64,000 bases of DNA from the NCBI GenBank assembly GCA_028689205.1, contig JAQTWP010000001.1, forward strand, positions 210,018 through 274,017, written 5' to 3'. The position numbers were made by a program, and so were the translations under genes. Positions 28,421 through 41,045 of this stretch are shown here, in pieces. The notes beneath the pieces were generated by a model. The model had not been told where the DNA came from. It did not search any database and saw only the letters and a program-made list of their open reading frames with translations. The stretch's first letter is position 1, and the number at the start of each line of letters is the position of its first letter. Source of the DNA: Candidatus Altimarinota bacterium (lineage in GTDB: Bacteria; Patescibacteriota; Gracilibacteria; BD1-5; UBA2023).

Positions 28421-31400
28421 CCCCAAATCAAGAAGCAATTGCTCAAGAAGATATTATTGCAATACCTAGGAATTTATATTTATGAGATACTATTAATTTT
28501 ACAATTTCTGGCGTTACACTTACACAAGGATTTACAGCTACATCAGATAATACAATATTACAATTAATGAATCAGATTGATACATTGCCAAATGTTTGAG
28601 TTAGTGCATATTTACCAATAACAAAAACTATCACAATAAAATCAAAAATTCCATGAACTTCATTCCCAAATCCAAGTTTATTCCTAAGTTCATCTTTTGA
28701 TAGTGTTAATCAAATTCCATCTCAATCTGCAATTCAAAAAATAACAGAATATAATTTCCCAAGAACTTTAGTTCCTGGAGATACTATTTCTACAATAGTT
28801 AACGGAAGTCCTTATTCTGTAAATTATGCAATTTGATCAAGTGAAACTGTACAAGCTTTATCAGATATGCTTAATAGTTCACTTTCTTGAACTATTAATA
28901 TAACTAATACATCTAATCAGATTACTTTAACCGCTATTGTTGCCAGAACTCCATTTACGACTCAACCTCTTCAGATAGTTAATACTTTGACACCAAAAGT
29001 ATTAGTTGCTAATATAGTCCCAACTAAACAAAGAGAATTACTTACTCTACAACAAGATATTGTAGTTTGAGATTCTATAAATGTAACTATTGATTGAACA
29101 AGTATTACACAAGTTTTCGATACAGATGAAACTACAACTTTGAATGCATTAAATTCTCAAATTGAAGCTCTTCCAAATGTAACTTCTAGTGTTGATGTTA
29201 GTTCTAGAACATTCTCAATAGATGCTCAAGATGCTTGAGTTCCCTTTACAATGACAAGTCTTGTTACTTCTTGAGTTCCCTTTACTTCATCAGGAGTAAT
29301 AGTTAACCAGACCTGAAGTAAAGCAACTCTTTGAATTATATTAGATTCAGTTCTTGCTCCAACTTGAACTGCTATTGTTTGAGATTGTACAATTAATTTT
29401 GTATCTTCATGATGAAACTATGATTTTGATTGTGCAGACAATATAGCAAGTATTGATACTTATTCTACTAATACTACAGATATAGCTACACTTATGTCAT
29501 CAATAAAGCATATTTCTGATTTAACATGAACAAGATTGCTTAATGTAGTTTCAAGTTGAACTAATATAGTATATACTACTTCATGAGCTGAAGTTAGTAC
29601 TTCATTAATTAATGTTGACTTGAATTCTTCAAGTAATATAAGCTTTGATTATAATAGTATTCCAGTTTTAGATATTGCACAAATTGATACACTTACTTTG
29701 CCAAGAGATTTGGTACAAGGTGATACTTTTCAGACTAATATTGATTGAATTACTGTAACTCAGAATTATCTTACTAGCTCTTGAGTTTCTTTTGATAATT
29801 TAGTTAATCAGATTAATAATCTTCCAAATATATCTGCTACATGAGCATCTAATATAATTACAATAACAGCGGATATTGCTTGAACTCAATTTATTGTTTG
29901 ACAAGCTACTATCACAAATACAACTAATCCATCACTTACAATTACAAATGTTGTTGCACAGGCTCAAAAGAGTGAAATAGATTTTCCTGCTTCGTTTGTT
30001 CCTTGAGATGTAATAAATATTACAATTGACTGAACAAATGTTACGGCTAATTTTGATGCAAATAATACAATTACATTAAACAGTTTGATAAATTCTATTA
30101 CTTCTACTACAACTACCAACGCTTCCTTATCTTGATCTCTGGGTATTGTATTAGAAGCAAAAATTCCAGGTAATACTTTCACAGTTGATAAGGTTGAGAT
30201 TAAAAACATAGCTCAAATTAATCCAGTTCAAGACAGCGTTCCATGAATTGCACAAGTTGATACTCTTAATGTACCATTTATTCCTACTACCTGAGATACT
30301 CTTTCTTTTCTTTTAAACTCAACAACTATTAATCAGGATTTCATATCTGATGCATTCACAACTTTTGCTTCCCTTAATACCAAACTTGATGAATTACCTG
30401 TAGTTTCATCTTCGGTAGATGCTAATTTATGAAACTTCACTATTACTTCTGAAATTGCTTGAACTCCATTTAGTGTAAGTCTTCTAGCTACCTGAGCAGT
30501 AATAACTTCGTCTAATAGTATACCTAATACTGATTCATGAGCTCAAGTCGATAGTCTTGTAATTTCTAGAAATATAACTTCTTGAGATTTACTTAATATT
30601 GATATTGCTTGAAATACTTGAAGTATACCTTTTAATACAGATAAAACTACAACCCTTCAGAATCTTACAACATATATTGACCTATTAGCTGAAGTTGATG
30701 CAACTTATGATAATATTGATACAATAACTATAACTTCTTCTACTCCTTGAATAGCTTTCGCTGGGTGAGTTCTTGCTATTCTGACAACTTATACAAGTGT
30801 CAATCAAACTCCAAATGTACCAGCGCAAGCTCAGATAGATTCAATAACTATTCCTAGGAATCTAATTATTGGAGATAAGTTAACTATAGATATTGAATGA
30901 ATAAATATAGTAGATACTTTCTCTTGAACTTCAGCTTGAACTTTGGATAATTTTGCAAGTCTTATTAATTCTCAGCAGAGCAGAGCTACTGCTACAATTT
31001 CTTGAAATGATATAATATTCACTGCTAACCTTGCTTGAATTCCATTTACTATTTCTACCTGAAGTTTTATAATAGAAAACTCTTCATTTGCAACAACTTC
31101 TGTTCCAAATGTTACTGCTGTAAAGCAAGAATCAGAATTCGAAATACCAGTTTTAGTACCAGGAGATAATGTTACTTTTTCAGTTAATTCTAATATTGTA
31201 AGTTTAGATTATGCCGTAGATAGTAACTCAACTATTAATGAGGTGATTAATTCAATTAATTCTTTTTGAGAAGTTACAGCTGATTATTTATCATGAACTA
31301 CAATTCATATGATAAGTAATGTTGCTTGAGTTCCTTTTACTATAAGTCAGGTATTAATTAGAAATACTACCGTATCAAATATTACTGTTCCTAATGTAGT

Positions 31401-32733
31401 TCCTGTAGCTCAAATTGTAAATATGTATCCAGCTTGAACTCTTAGGGAATGAATAACCTTTAGAGTATCAGTAGATTGAGCTGATTATGATTATCTTACC
31501 TTGCCAACTGATTGAATTTCAGAAATTGTAACTGGAGTTTCTTCAGTAATTACGAATACTTGAATTATAATTTCTACTTCTTTTCAGAATTCATTTGTTT
31601 GACAAACTTTAAGTATTTTTAGATCTACAGATTGAATTACTAATTGGGAAGTAAATTATCCAAATTCTACATGTGTTGTAAGTTCGTCTAATATATGTAC
31701 TTTCGAAACTAATCATTTAACATATTTCTCTTTTGCTACTATAACTTCTAATACTATTACTATAGTAATTCCTCCAGTAATTCCTGTTAGTTCTTGAGCT
31801 GGTGGTTGAGGTGCTTGAATTTCAAAAGATTATTGTCCGAGTTGAGATTATTCTCCAAGTTATTATGACAATACTTGTTGATCATCTACGACTTGAACAC
31901 TAACATGAACTTGAACTTCTACAACTTGAACAGGTGTGAATATTCCAGAAATAATTACTCCAAATGCTATTGAACAACTTGCTATCAAATATATTCTAGA
32001 AATCAAAAAGAATAATTATGAAACAGCTGGAACAATTGATCAAAAAATAAGTATCTGGCAAAAAACAATAGACGCAATTAATAATAAATTAAAGGATTCT
32101 ACTTCTTCTGATTCTAAAAAAGAATTGCTTAACTCTGTAAAAGATAAAGCAGTAAATATCAAAAATACTCTTATTCAAGAAAAAGAAGCTCAAAATAAGG
32201 TAATTGATTGAACTTGAGTTGATGAAGAATATATTCCTTCTCAAGAAACTATTACTGATACAGTCTGAAATGTTTCATTCTTCAAATATATAGAAGTTGA
32301 ACATGTTGTAATTGTAAGAGATTTTCCTTCATATAAATGAGAAATTGTAGATTATCTTCCAAGGAATTTTAGAGTTGAAGTAATAGGTGTTTCAAATCTG
32401 TGGGATAAAATCAAATACTCTAATTGAAAAATTGCATATATTCGTAATAGCTACCTAAGAGATCAAAACAGACAAGACAGATGAAGAACTGCTTCAATAA
32501 TGGTTTTCTTCAATACAAGTCTACAAGCTGATGTTGATATGAGAAAAATTAAAGTCGCTCATTCTCTTAATGTCCGCAAATGACCAGGAGTTGATTATGA
32601 TGTTAATGAAATATTACCTAACTGAGAAAAAGTACTAATTCTTGATGCAAAAGCAATCAATGGTTGGTACGAAATAAGATGGAATTGATGAACAGGATGG
32701 GTAAATAGTAAATATACAGAAGAAATGAAATAG
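28393..32733 (+). CDS. Giant repeat surface protein, C-terminal part with SH3 domains
   Basis: Continues the repeats of the preceding frame. It opens at an ATG inside the overlap (MSNNELSTLTPNQEAIAQED), runs straight into IPRNLYLGDTINFTISG, and has about ten more repeats. Then come a cysteine pair (NSTCVVSSSNICTF), HLTYFSFATI, a GAGGGGAG and Thr/Gly-rich linker, and a coiled coil (about residues 1180-1270). Two bacterial SH3-like domains follow; the last, SLNVRKGPGVDYDVNEILP...GWYEIRW, is typical SH3b, which binds cell-wall peptides. No signal peptide of its own, so it depends on the upstream frame. Probably a host-contact or cell-wall-bound adhesin. Confidence 0.8.
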
Positions 32734-32739
32734 CTAAGT

Positions 32740-32767
32740 AAAACTCCACTGAAAAGTGGAGTTTTAT
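32740..32767 (+). terminator. Intrinsic terminator of the surface protein
   Basis: AAAACTCCACT-GAAA-AGTGGAGTTTT hairpin with T-run, 7 bases after the TAG. Confidence 0.9.
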
Positions 32768-32840
32768 GTTTATAAAGCTGGATTTAGATTTTTAATTGCG
32801 AATTAATTTATAATTTATGTATGAATTGATTTATATTAAT

Positions 32841-32872
32841 AAAGCATTATACTTCTTGTATAATGCTTTATT
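32841..32872 (+). promoter_or_regulatory. Strong hairpin just upstream of the P-loop ATPase
   Basis: Perfect 12-bp stem AAAGCATTATAC-TTCTT-GTATAATGCTTT followed by a weak T-tract, ending about 20 bases before the ATG at 32892. It could be a terminator/attenuator or an operator; the inner GCATTATAC/GTATAATGC is also a good inverted-repeat binding site. Confidence 0.5.
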
Positions 32873-32891
32873 CTCTTTAAACAATCAATTT

Positions 32892-34514
32892 ATGAGTATT
32901 TTTCAAGTTCCTTTTGATATATCATTATTAAAGCCATCAGAATTAATAGATAAAAAGTGAGATTATATTGATATATGGAAACAAGAATCATTAGATGATA
33001 CTTATTTGATGGAATATTTCTTTGAAACACCAGCATATAATGAACTATGTAAGACAAAAAAATATATAGTATCCTGAAGAAAATGAACTTGAAAAACAGC
33101 TTTACGTAGAGCATTTACTGACAAATTTTGAAGATTAGAAGATTACTATATTCATGATCTTGAAGTTCAAGATTTATTTACACCTACTTTTTTTAACAAT
33201 TTACAAGAAAAAATAAATAATGATCCTAAAGAGGTTTATAAAAGCTATATTGACATAATAGGCTGGATGGTTTGTTTACAATGGGTACAGGTATTGCTAA
33301 AAAATGATTTTTATATACATGATGATTTTCATAAATCAGTTCTTCCAGATAATTATAGAATATTACTTGAAACTATATTAAAGTTAAACTGATATGTAGA
33401 TTTATGAGATATTTGAGTTCAATCCCTTACTTTAAAAAAAGTTAAAACTACAAATGAATTTCTTACTAGTATTTGATATTGATGATTTAGTGGTTCAATA
33501 AAAAAATGAGCAGAAAATGAATATGAAATTATAGAAATAGATTTTTTTCAAATTAAACCTTATATTGAAAATTTTATTGTTGATTTAATGAATAAATCAT
33601 GAAAAATATTTTATATGTTATTTGATGGTTTGGATAAAGTTAGAACAATAGCTTGAAACCCTGAGCTTTATAATAAGATAATTACAGATTTTTTGCTTGC
33701 AATTTTTGCATTTAATACAAAAATGATTAACAAATTATGAAACTCAAGTAGAATGATCATTTTCATAAGAAATGATATCCTTGATTTATTAGAATGAGAC
33801 TATGATGATATGTGAAAATTACGTTGAGATTATAGAGTTGAAATTAATTGGCAAGAAGATTATTTAGAAGAAAATAGTCTACTAAATCAAATGATTGAAA
33901 AAAGAATTGCTAAGGGTATTGAAATTAGAAATAATCATAAGATAAAGAAATTATATACAAAACCACTTTTTAAAAATGCCTTAATAACAAGTAAAATAAT
34001 GAATAAATACATAATTAGACCTCCTACTTATTTGCAAGATGATTTTTGAAAATTTGATATCCAAAAATTTCTATATAATAAAACATTATTACGTCCGCGT
34101 GACTACGTAAGTTTTTTTTGATTATTTTCAAAATCAACTTCTATTGAATGATTTGAAAAGGATTACAGTAATTATTTTAAATCTCAAACTTTAGATGAAA
34201 TTAAAAAAATTGTTAAGGATTATTCTGTAACAGAAAAGGCCTTGGAACAGACTTGTCGCTGAACATGAAAATTTAGTTGAGAAGAATTTATAAAAAATTA
34301 TATTGCCGATAGAACTGAAAATACAAAGTTAATAAGAGAAGCAAATGATACATTAAGATTACTTTATGAAAATTGAGTAATTTGATATATTGATAAGAAT
34401 TCATTTTGAAATACAAGAACAAGATTTTATTATAGAGAGGTTGATACAAGAGCATTTAATCCAACAAATTGTATTCTTCATTCTTGATTATATAAAGCAT
34501 ATTGAGTTATATAA
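32892..34514 (+). CDS. P-loop ATPase resembling the Sll1717 family
   Basis: 540-residue STAND-like/AAA-type ATPase. Walker A is YIVSGRKGTGKTALRR (about residues 60-75), the spelling seen in the Sll1717-like 'P-loop ATPase' family. A Walker B-like FYMLFDGLDKVR lies near 245 and a sensor-like RMIIFIRNDIL near 295. A C-terminal winged-helix-like part follows (LRLLYENGVIGYIDK). It is very rich in TGA glycines. Such ATPases are often found as stand-alone genes in defence or mobile contexts, but no partner is visible beyond a small downstream gene. Confidence 0.72.
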
Positions 34515-34539
34515 AATCATTAATTAATAAAAAATCACT

Positions 34540-34845
34540 ATGGACCCACAATTACAAAAACAAGTATTCGCTTATATTAAGTGAGAAATAGAACTTGGTC
34601 AGTTACTTGAAACTGAGCCGAATTATTGAGAAATTCATAAGATTCTTCTTTATATCTACAAGAATACCAAATTCGTTGCGAAGGAGAAAATGTATAAGAA
34701 CTTCATTATACTTGAAGAAGTTATGACTGCTAAATGGGAGAAATATAATAAGATTATTACGAATGATATTGATAGTTATTACAAATTCAAGAATCAGTAT
34801 TTACCGAAGAAGAAAAAGAAAGTTATAAAAAAGTGAGATAATTAA
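34540..34845 (+). CDS. Small basic hypothetical protein, 101 aa
   Basis: All-helical protein (MDPQLQKQVFAYIKGEIELG; VAKEKMYKNFIILEEVMTAK) with a lysine-rich end (LPKKKKKVIKKGDN) that suggests nucleic-acid binding. It lies 25 bases after the P-loop ATPase on the same strand, so may be its operon partner. Its codon use is more G-rich than its neighbours'. No family recognised. Confidence 0.65.
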
Positions 34846-34849
34846 TTTT

Positions 34850-36535
34850 TTATTTTATTTGAAAAACTCATCATCTAGAGAACAGAGTTTTTTTGTCTGG
34901 ACTTGTAATTGCAGGGAAGACTATATCACATCATCTTAGAGATTCTATATAATCTATAGAATAAACACATGGACAAGATGTACAATACAGTAATCATTCA
35001 ATTGTTCATCATTTGGATTTTGCATTATTTGCAATACAGGCATTATTTAATCAGTAATCTTTATTAGAATCTGGATCTCATACATATTCATCTACATATG
35101 GACATCATTTATTAGCTATAGGTCAGGCAACTTGTGGACAAGAATCTAGTTTATCTTTTAGACCATCTTTGTCTGTATCAAGATTTTTCACTACCTGGAC
35201 TACAAGTTCAGCAATTCATGAGTTTCAATTCTCGTCTATAATTCTAAGTACTACATTATATATTCATTCACTTTGATAAATATGATTTGGATTAGGTCAT
35301 ATTCCAGATGTTCAATCTCAGAAATCCCATAAATATATCACTGTTCCGACTGTTCATCATACAATGGAAGTAAAATCAACTGGTAATGGAGAATCTCACA
35401 TTAGAGGATTGGCATTTATACTTACTGATATATTTCATGAATTTGTTTTCGTATTCGTTTTATTAACTGTTATTTGAGAATAAGAAGTTGCAGATTTTCA
35501 AGATTTTTTATCTGTAATAGTTAGCTTTATAATCCATTTACCATCTGTAACAAAATTATAATCATTAAGACATTTTCATGATGTTTTTTTGATTTCTCAA
35601 GTTGTAATATTAGTTAATTCCCAGCTATATTCAAAATCTCATACACTTTCTGTATAAGCTGTCAGGTCATAAGTTGTTTCTGAAGAATTAGTGAATTTAC
35701 TTTCTGGAGAATTGCTAGTACAAGAATTAACAGTTTGTTTATCAAAAATTCTTATATCTCATGAAATTCAATTAGTAGCATTATCTTCAAGATTTATTAA
35801 GTTTATTTTTTTGAATTCACAGAAATTCATTCCAAATATTTTGGCAGCCATATGTACGAATTCTCTTCTTGTAATTGATTCATTAGGGAATATTTTATTA
35901 TCTTTATCTTTTTTTATAAGTCATATTTCTATTCATTTTTTTGCGAATCAATACCATCTATCATCAATGTCGGCAATTGGGAAAGTTTTATCAATTGCAG
36001 AATTAAGCTCATCGTTCCATATTTTGGCGGTACGAAGTAGTATAGTTGCTGCTTCTATTCTTGTTGTATTATTACTTGGACAAAAAGGAGAACTAGAAAA
36101 AGTTGAGTTATTTTCACATGTGAATTGTCATTTATCATTCAAAAGATATCATTGAGTTATTCAATCGGCTTTTCAAATTGCTATACAATAATAATATGGA
36201 TTAATAATTCATCCTTTTAGGATTTTATTAACATCTATAAACGGACTTATGTCATACTTGAGGAAATCTTCTACAGAAGGATTAATACATTCCTTACATC
36301 ATACTCATACGACTATTGAGAGTAATTCATCACGAGGAATAAGTTTATCAGGATAGAATAGATTATCTAAAGGCGCTTTAATTACATTATTTTTATATAG
36401 TAAATTAAGATCACTATATAGTTCATCAGTTGTTTTTATATCATTAAAAGGGAAGTCTAAAGTCTGAGCATAAGAACTATTAATCCCAAAAAATGTTAGA
36501 AGAATAAGGAATATGAGTAATTTTTTAATGTGCAT
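34850..36535 (-). CDS. S-layer-homology surface protein with PKD and calcium-binding repeats
   Basis: 561 residues with a signal peptide (LLIFLILLTFFGINSSYA). SLH-like repeats occupy about residues 25-230: the aromatic/acidic pattern FPFNDIKTTDELYSDLNLL and later FPIADIDDRWYWFAKKGIEIG followed by GLIKKDKDNKIFPNESITRREF. SLH domains bind secondary wall polymers. A PKD domain appears near 385 (YLWDFGDGTSGIGPNPNHIY) and a thrombospondin-3-type calcium repeat near 440 (DTDKDGLKDKLDSCPQ). A cysteine-rich tail ends the protein. Its last bases overlap the terminator hairpin of the convergent small gene. Confidence 0.82.
34862..34895 (+). terminator. Intrinsic terminator
   Basis: AAAACTC / GAGTTTT stem with a 15-nt loop and seven T. 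It follows the 101-aa gene and is embedded in the end of the convergent surface-protein gene. Confidence 0.65.
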
Positions 36536-36740
36536 TTTATTTTTTTAATTAATTTTTTATATTTTGAGACTATTTTATTTTTTTTATCCAAAAAGTCATC
36601 TTATTTATAATTTCTTCTATATTAACATATATTTGCGAAAATAAAAAAACTTTTAACTAAATTTGAATTTATTAGAAACAAAAATACAATGATACAGAAT
36701 ACAATGAACAATTTTTATAAATTAAAACTCAGAAAACAAA

Positions 36741-37712
36741 ATGAATGAAAAAATTAATTTTTATCAAACTAAAATTTGAGAAATAAAAACTGAATTAAAA
36801 AAAGTTATTATCTGACAAGATAAACTTATTGACGTGCTTATAATTTCTCTTATATCATGAGGTCATATAATCCTAGAATGAGTTCCTTGATTAGCCAAGA
36901 CCCTTTCTATCCAGACTCTAGCGAAAACTCTTGACTTACATTTTTCTAGAATTTCTTTTACTCCAGATTTACTTCCTTGAGATTTAATTTGATGACAAAT
37001 ATATAATCAAGCAGAATCAAAGTTCTATACTAAGAAATGACCAATTTTCACTAATTTTTTATTAGCTGATGAAATTAATAGGGCACCATCTAAGGTTCAA
37101 TCAGCCCTTCTAGAAGCTATGCAAGAGAAAAAAATCACAATAGCAGATGAAACATTCAAGCTTGATAATCCTTTTTTTGTCCTTGCAACTCAAAATCCAA
37201 TTGAGCAAGAATGAACATATAATCTTCCCGAAGCGCAATTAGATAGATTCTTAATGAAGGCTATTATTGATTATCCAACAGAAAGCGAAGAAATCGAAAT
37301 AATGAAAAATTATTCTAAAAATCAAAATATATTAATAAATAAAGTCTTATCAAAAAAAGAACTTCTAGAATTACAAACTTTAATTGAGGAAAATATTTTC
37401 GTAGATGATAAAATATATAGCTACGTTAAAGATTTGGTTTTTGCTACTAGATTTCCATCTAATTATTCACTAGAAAATATAAGTCAGTATATAAGCTATT
37501 GAGTATCACCAAGAGCTTCTATTGCCTTAATAAAGACTTCTAAAGTATATGCTTTTTTGAATTGAAGAGAATTCGTAACTCCAGATGATATTAAGAAAAT
37601 GGCTTATGATTGTCTAAGGCATAGAATAGGATTAACTTTTGAAGCACTCTGAGAAAATATAAATGCAGATGAAATAATTGAAAAAATTCTTGCGTGAGTT
37701 ATTGTTCCTTAA
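36741..37712 (+). CDS. MoxR-family AAA+ ATPase
   Basis: 323-residue AAA+ chaperone. Walker A GGHIILEGVPGLAKTLS (about 40-57), Walker [21 protein letters not shown] (about 108-127), sensor 1 [15 protein letters not shown], arginine finger LPEAQLDRF, and sensor 2 [15 protein letters not shown]. MoxR proteins act with DUF58 proteins in assembling or activating envelope or metal-dependent complexes. The DUF58 gene lies 352 bp downstream on the same strand, with intergenic palindromes between. Confidence 0.92.
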
Positions 37713-37766
37713 TTGTTTTCAGTAGTAATTAGTTTTTTATAAATATAAGGATTTTTTTAAATGATA

Positions 37767-37815
37767 GATTCCTTGTTATTGAAATGTACGCCTGTGGTGC
37801 GTAGCAAGGAATGAC
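37767..37815. repeat. REP-like long palindrome
   Basis: GATTCCTTG (37767-37775) pairs with CAAGGAATGAC (37805-37815) around an inner TACGC/GCGTA stem. Same GATTCC...GGAATGAC ends as the other repeats. It lies in the 352-bp moxR-DUF58 gap. Confidence 0.65.
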
Positions 37816-37850
37816 ATATTTTCATTTTTTATAATTATGAATTTAAATTT

Positions 37851-37950
37851 GTCATTTCGATACTGTTTGCAGTAAAGAAAACTTCGATATTTAATATATA
37901 TGATTTATTATGAATGAAGGAAGATTTCTCATTGTTATTTGAAATGACAT
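37851..37950. repeat. 100-bp element with inverted GTCATTTC ends
   Basis: Starts GTCATTTCGA and ends GAAATGAC, forming terminal inverted repeats of 8 bp with imperfect internal pairing. The size and ends resemble a miniature inverted-repeat element. A short TTTA microsatellite (about 37976-37996) follows. The rest of the gap before 38065 is plain AT-rich sequence. Confidence 0.5.
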
Positions 37951-38064
37951 AAATTTTATAAATTATTTAGCTTTATTTATTTATTTATTTATTTAATTTT
38001 TCAATGAAATTACAAAACTTATCTTTCTTAATTTTTATCTCAATGAATAAATTTTAAAAAATAT

Positions 38065-38928
38065 ATGCAAAATAAAGATTTTAAATTAATTGATTTAGTG
38101 ACATATAAAAAATCTTCTGGATTTCTTATATGAAATTATAAAACTTCATTTCATTGAACTGGAATGGAATTTGATGATCTGAGACAATATAGTATTGGAG
38201 ATGATGTTCATAGTATAGATTGGCTTTCTTCAGCGAAACAAGATAAAATTTATATAAAAAAATATAAGGAAGAAAGGGAATTACCGGTTCTTTTTGTTTT
38301 TGCTTTGTCATCTACTATGCAGTTTTGATACGATTGAATAACCAAGCTAGATACTGTAATTAATACTTTTCTTCCACTTGCGCTTTCTTCTCTCAAAAAT
38401 AATAATCCAATAGGAAGTATTTTTTATAATGATGCAGTAATTGATTCTTTTGAACCGAAGAAATGACAGATAAACATCTACAAAATTCTTAAAACTCTGA
38501 ATTGATTTAAACAAGAAAATACTTGAAAACAATCAAACTATCTTTCTGTAATGGAATATTTGTTTAAGAAAAAACTTAAAAACAATTTAATTTTTCTTTT
38601 TACTGATGAAACTAATATAGAATGAAATACCTTACTTAAGGCAATTTCTATCAAAAATGACTTAATTTATATTAACATATCTGATGATTTTGAAAATACT
38701 CTTTCTTGAGAATCCTTGATTAATCTTAGTTTATGAAATAAATCACTTAATATTAATTTGAATAATCAAAATAAAAAACTAAACTATGTCCGTCAAAGAA
38801 ATTTGGAACTTGAAAATCTTAAAAAAATTATTATTTCAAGTTGATGAAGTTATATATGAATTGATAATAAATCAAACATATTAAAAATACTTTATAATTT
38901 CTTCAAATTAAGACAAAAACAAAAATAA
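38065..38928 (+). CDS. DUF58 domain protein (MoxR partner)
   Basis: 287 residues with the DUF58 signature early in the protein: GNYKTSFHGTGMEFDDLRQY followed by GDDVHSIDWLSSAKQDKIY. A vWA-like fold follows, with ELPVLFVFALSSTMQFG where the metal site would be; the usual D-x-S-x-S appears degenerate (ALSSTM). Works with MoxR ATPases. Unlike most DUF58 proteins it has no N-terminal membrane anchor. First gene of a cluster with two small genes and rimO. Confidence 0.82.
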
Positions 38929-38947
38929 ATATTTAACATAAATTATT

Positions 38948-39136
38948 ATGAACATAAATTGACAAAAAACTGTTGTAAAAAACAATTTTGCAGGCTATAA
39001 TTTACTTATCTGAAAATGAGTTTGAAATACAATGTTTAATGTGTGTGAACAAGTTAGAAAAGCTGTTTCTGAAAAAAACTATTTTTCAGCTGATGACTGT
39101 GTTAATTGTAAATCAAATTGTGATACCTTGAATTAA
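38948..39136 (+). CDS. Small cysteine-containing protein, 62 aa
   Basis: MNINGQKTVVKNNFAGYNLL, then VCEQVRKAVSEKN and a C-terminal DDCVNCKSNCDTLN with three closely spaced cysteines that could bind a metal or iron-sulfur cluster. It is placed 19 bases after the DUF58 gene and 1 base before the next one. No family recognised. Confidence 0.6.
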
Positions 39137-39137
39137 T

Positions 39138-39596
39138 ATGAATGATATAATCCCTTTTGATACTGTTTTGAATTTGGAATTCTTCCAACAATGGAAAATT
39201 GTATTTTCTATAATTTTATCAGTTTTTTTGATAATAGCTTATTTATTATTAAAAAAAGTAAGATTGGATTATTTAAGTAATAAGCTTGAACAAGAAAATA
39301 TTATAAGTTGCAAGAATAAATACTTACAACTAATTAATGAATTAAAAATTGAAAGCAATTCTTTTTTTTATGATGTTAATTATTTAATGCGTAGTTTCCT
39401 CGAAAATTATAATCTTTCCCCTTGAATTACCAAAATGACAAAGAACGAAATTATTTCAAAAAAATTAAAAATAAATGAATTAAAAAATTTACTTGAAATA
39501 TTCGAAAAATACGAATTCTGAAACTATTGAGATGTTGAAGATGAAGTAAAAATAGAATCAAAATATAAAGTCTTAAAAATAATAAAAAATATATAA
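39138..39596 (+). CDS. Membrane-anchored protein in the MoxR cluster (DUF4381-like)
   Basis: 152 residues. One transmembrane helix near the N-terminus (WKIVFSIILSVFLIIAYLLL) and a cytoplasmic domain beginning KKVRLDYLSNKLEQEN. Its size, position after DUF58 and topology fit the DUF4381-type component of MoxR/DUF58 clusters, though sequence evidence is weak. The stop overlaps the rimO start (TAATG). Confidence 0.65.
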
Positions 39597-40981
39597 TGAA
39601 ATTTCATTTTTCATCAGTTAATCTTTGATGTAATAAAAATCTTGTAGATCTTGAATTCATTATTTGAGAAGTCCTGAAATATTCTCAAGATTATGACATA
39701 CAATATGTTGAAAATCCAGAAGATAACGAAACAGAATTCGTATTCATCAATACTTGTTGATTCCTTTCTACCTCAAGAGAAGAAGCAGAAAATACAATCA
39801 AATATTATAATGATATCTGAAAAAAAATTATATTAATTGGATGTTATGTTCAAGTTGCAGATAAAATTTTTTTGAATTCATTAAATAATTTGTATAAAAT
39901 TATTCCGTTTCTTGATTACAATTCTGTGAATGAAATACTCTGAATTAATACAAAAACTAGTATTAATACTGATTCATTAAAAAATATTTGATTAGCAGCT
40001 AAGCTATGAGAAAAAAAACTGGAAGCGTATCTAGATGAAATTAAATCATCTCAAATTTCAAAAAAAGCCTTTATCTGGAAATGAGATGAAGTAAGGGCCT
40101 ACATAAATGCGCCTTATTGATATGAATATCTAAAAATTGCAGAATGATGCGATAATAATTGTACATTTTGTATTATTCCAAAAATACGTTGAAAACAAAA
40201 ATCAAGACCAATCGAAGATATTATAACAGAAGCAAAAGTAATGATTAGCTCTTGAATTAGGGAGATAATATTAATTGCGCAAGATACAACAAGATATTGA
40301 GTTGATATATATTGACAACCAAAACTAATTGAATTACTTGAAGAATTAGAAAAGTTAGATTGAGATTTCAAATTCAGACTTCTATATATGTATCCTGATA
40401 ATATTTCTCTATCTCATTTAGCTAAATTAAAATCATATAAAAAATTCATACCATATTTTGATATTCCTTTTCAACATATTTCTAAGAATGTATTAAAAAA
40501 TATGTGAAGATATTATGATACAGAGAGTATTTTTAATTTCCTCGATTATATTAAGAGTAATTTTCAGACATATTTTTTGAGAACAGCATTTATTATATGA
40601 TTTCCTTGAGAATCAGATGATGATTTTAGAGAACTTCTAGATTTTGTAAAAAAATACAAATTCGACTGAGTCGCCTTATTTGAATATCATGATGAGCCGC
40701 TTGCTACAAGCTCTAAACTCCCTAATAAAATTGAATCAAAACTAGCATTATCAAGAATAAAAGAATTAGACGAACTAATTAATCAGATCTATGATGAAAA
40801 AATTAGAAATGATAAATGAAAGATTTTTGAATGAATAATTGAATGAATTAACTGAAAAAATATCCTAGTGAGAAGGGAATCAAGAGCTCCAGAAATCGAT
40901 GAGCTTGATATAGTTAACAAAAAACAAATTATAACTAAATGAGAACTAGAAATCTGAGGTAGTGTTGAATTTAAGATTTAA
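39596..40981 (+). CDS. rimO: Ribosomal protein S12 methylthiotransferase RimO
   Basis: 461-residue radical-SAM enzyme that adds a methylthio group to S12 Asp. The N-terminal UPF0004 domain supplies three cluster cysteines: SVNLGCNKN, FINTCGFLS and LIGCYVQ. The radical-SAM motif CDNNCTFCIIPKIRG lies near residue 182. The C-terminal TRAM domain includes RNDKGKIFEG and KNILVRRESRAPEIDELD, the acidic RimO-specific end that separates it from MiaB. TGA encodes several conserved glycines (for example in GFPGESD). Confidence 0.93.
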
Positions 40982-41045
40982 ATAAAAGTATTTCTCAGAA
41001 ATAGTTTTATTTATACAGTTTATTTTACAGTCTCTACTAAATTAA

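Noticed and set aside
35691..36155. 154-aa plus-strand ORF
   Set aside because: Antisense to the SLH surface-protein gene, whose repeats and signal peptide are clear.
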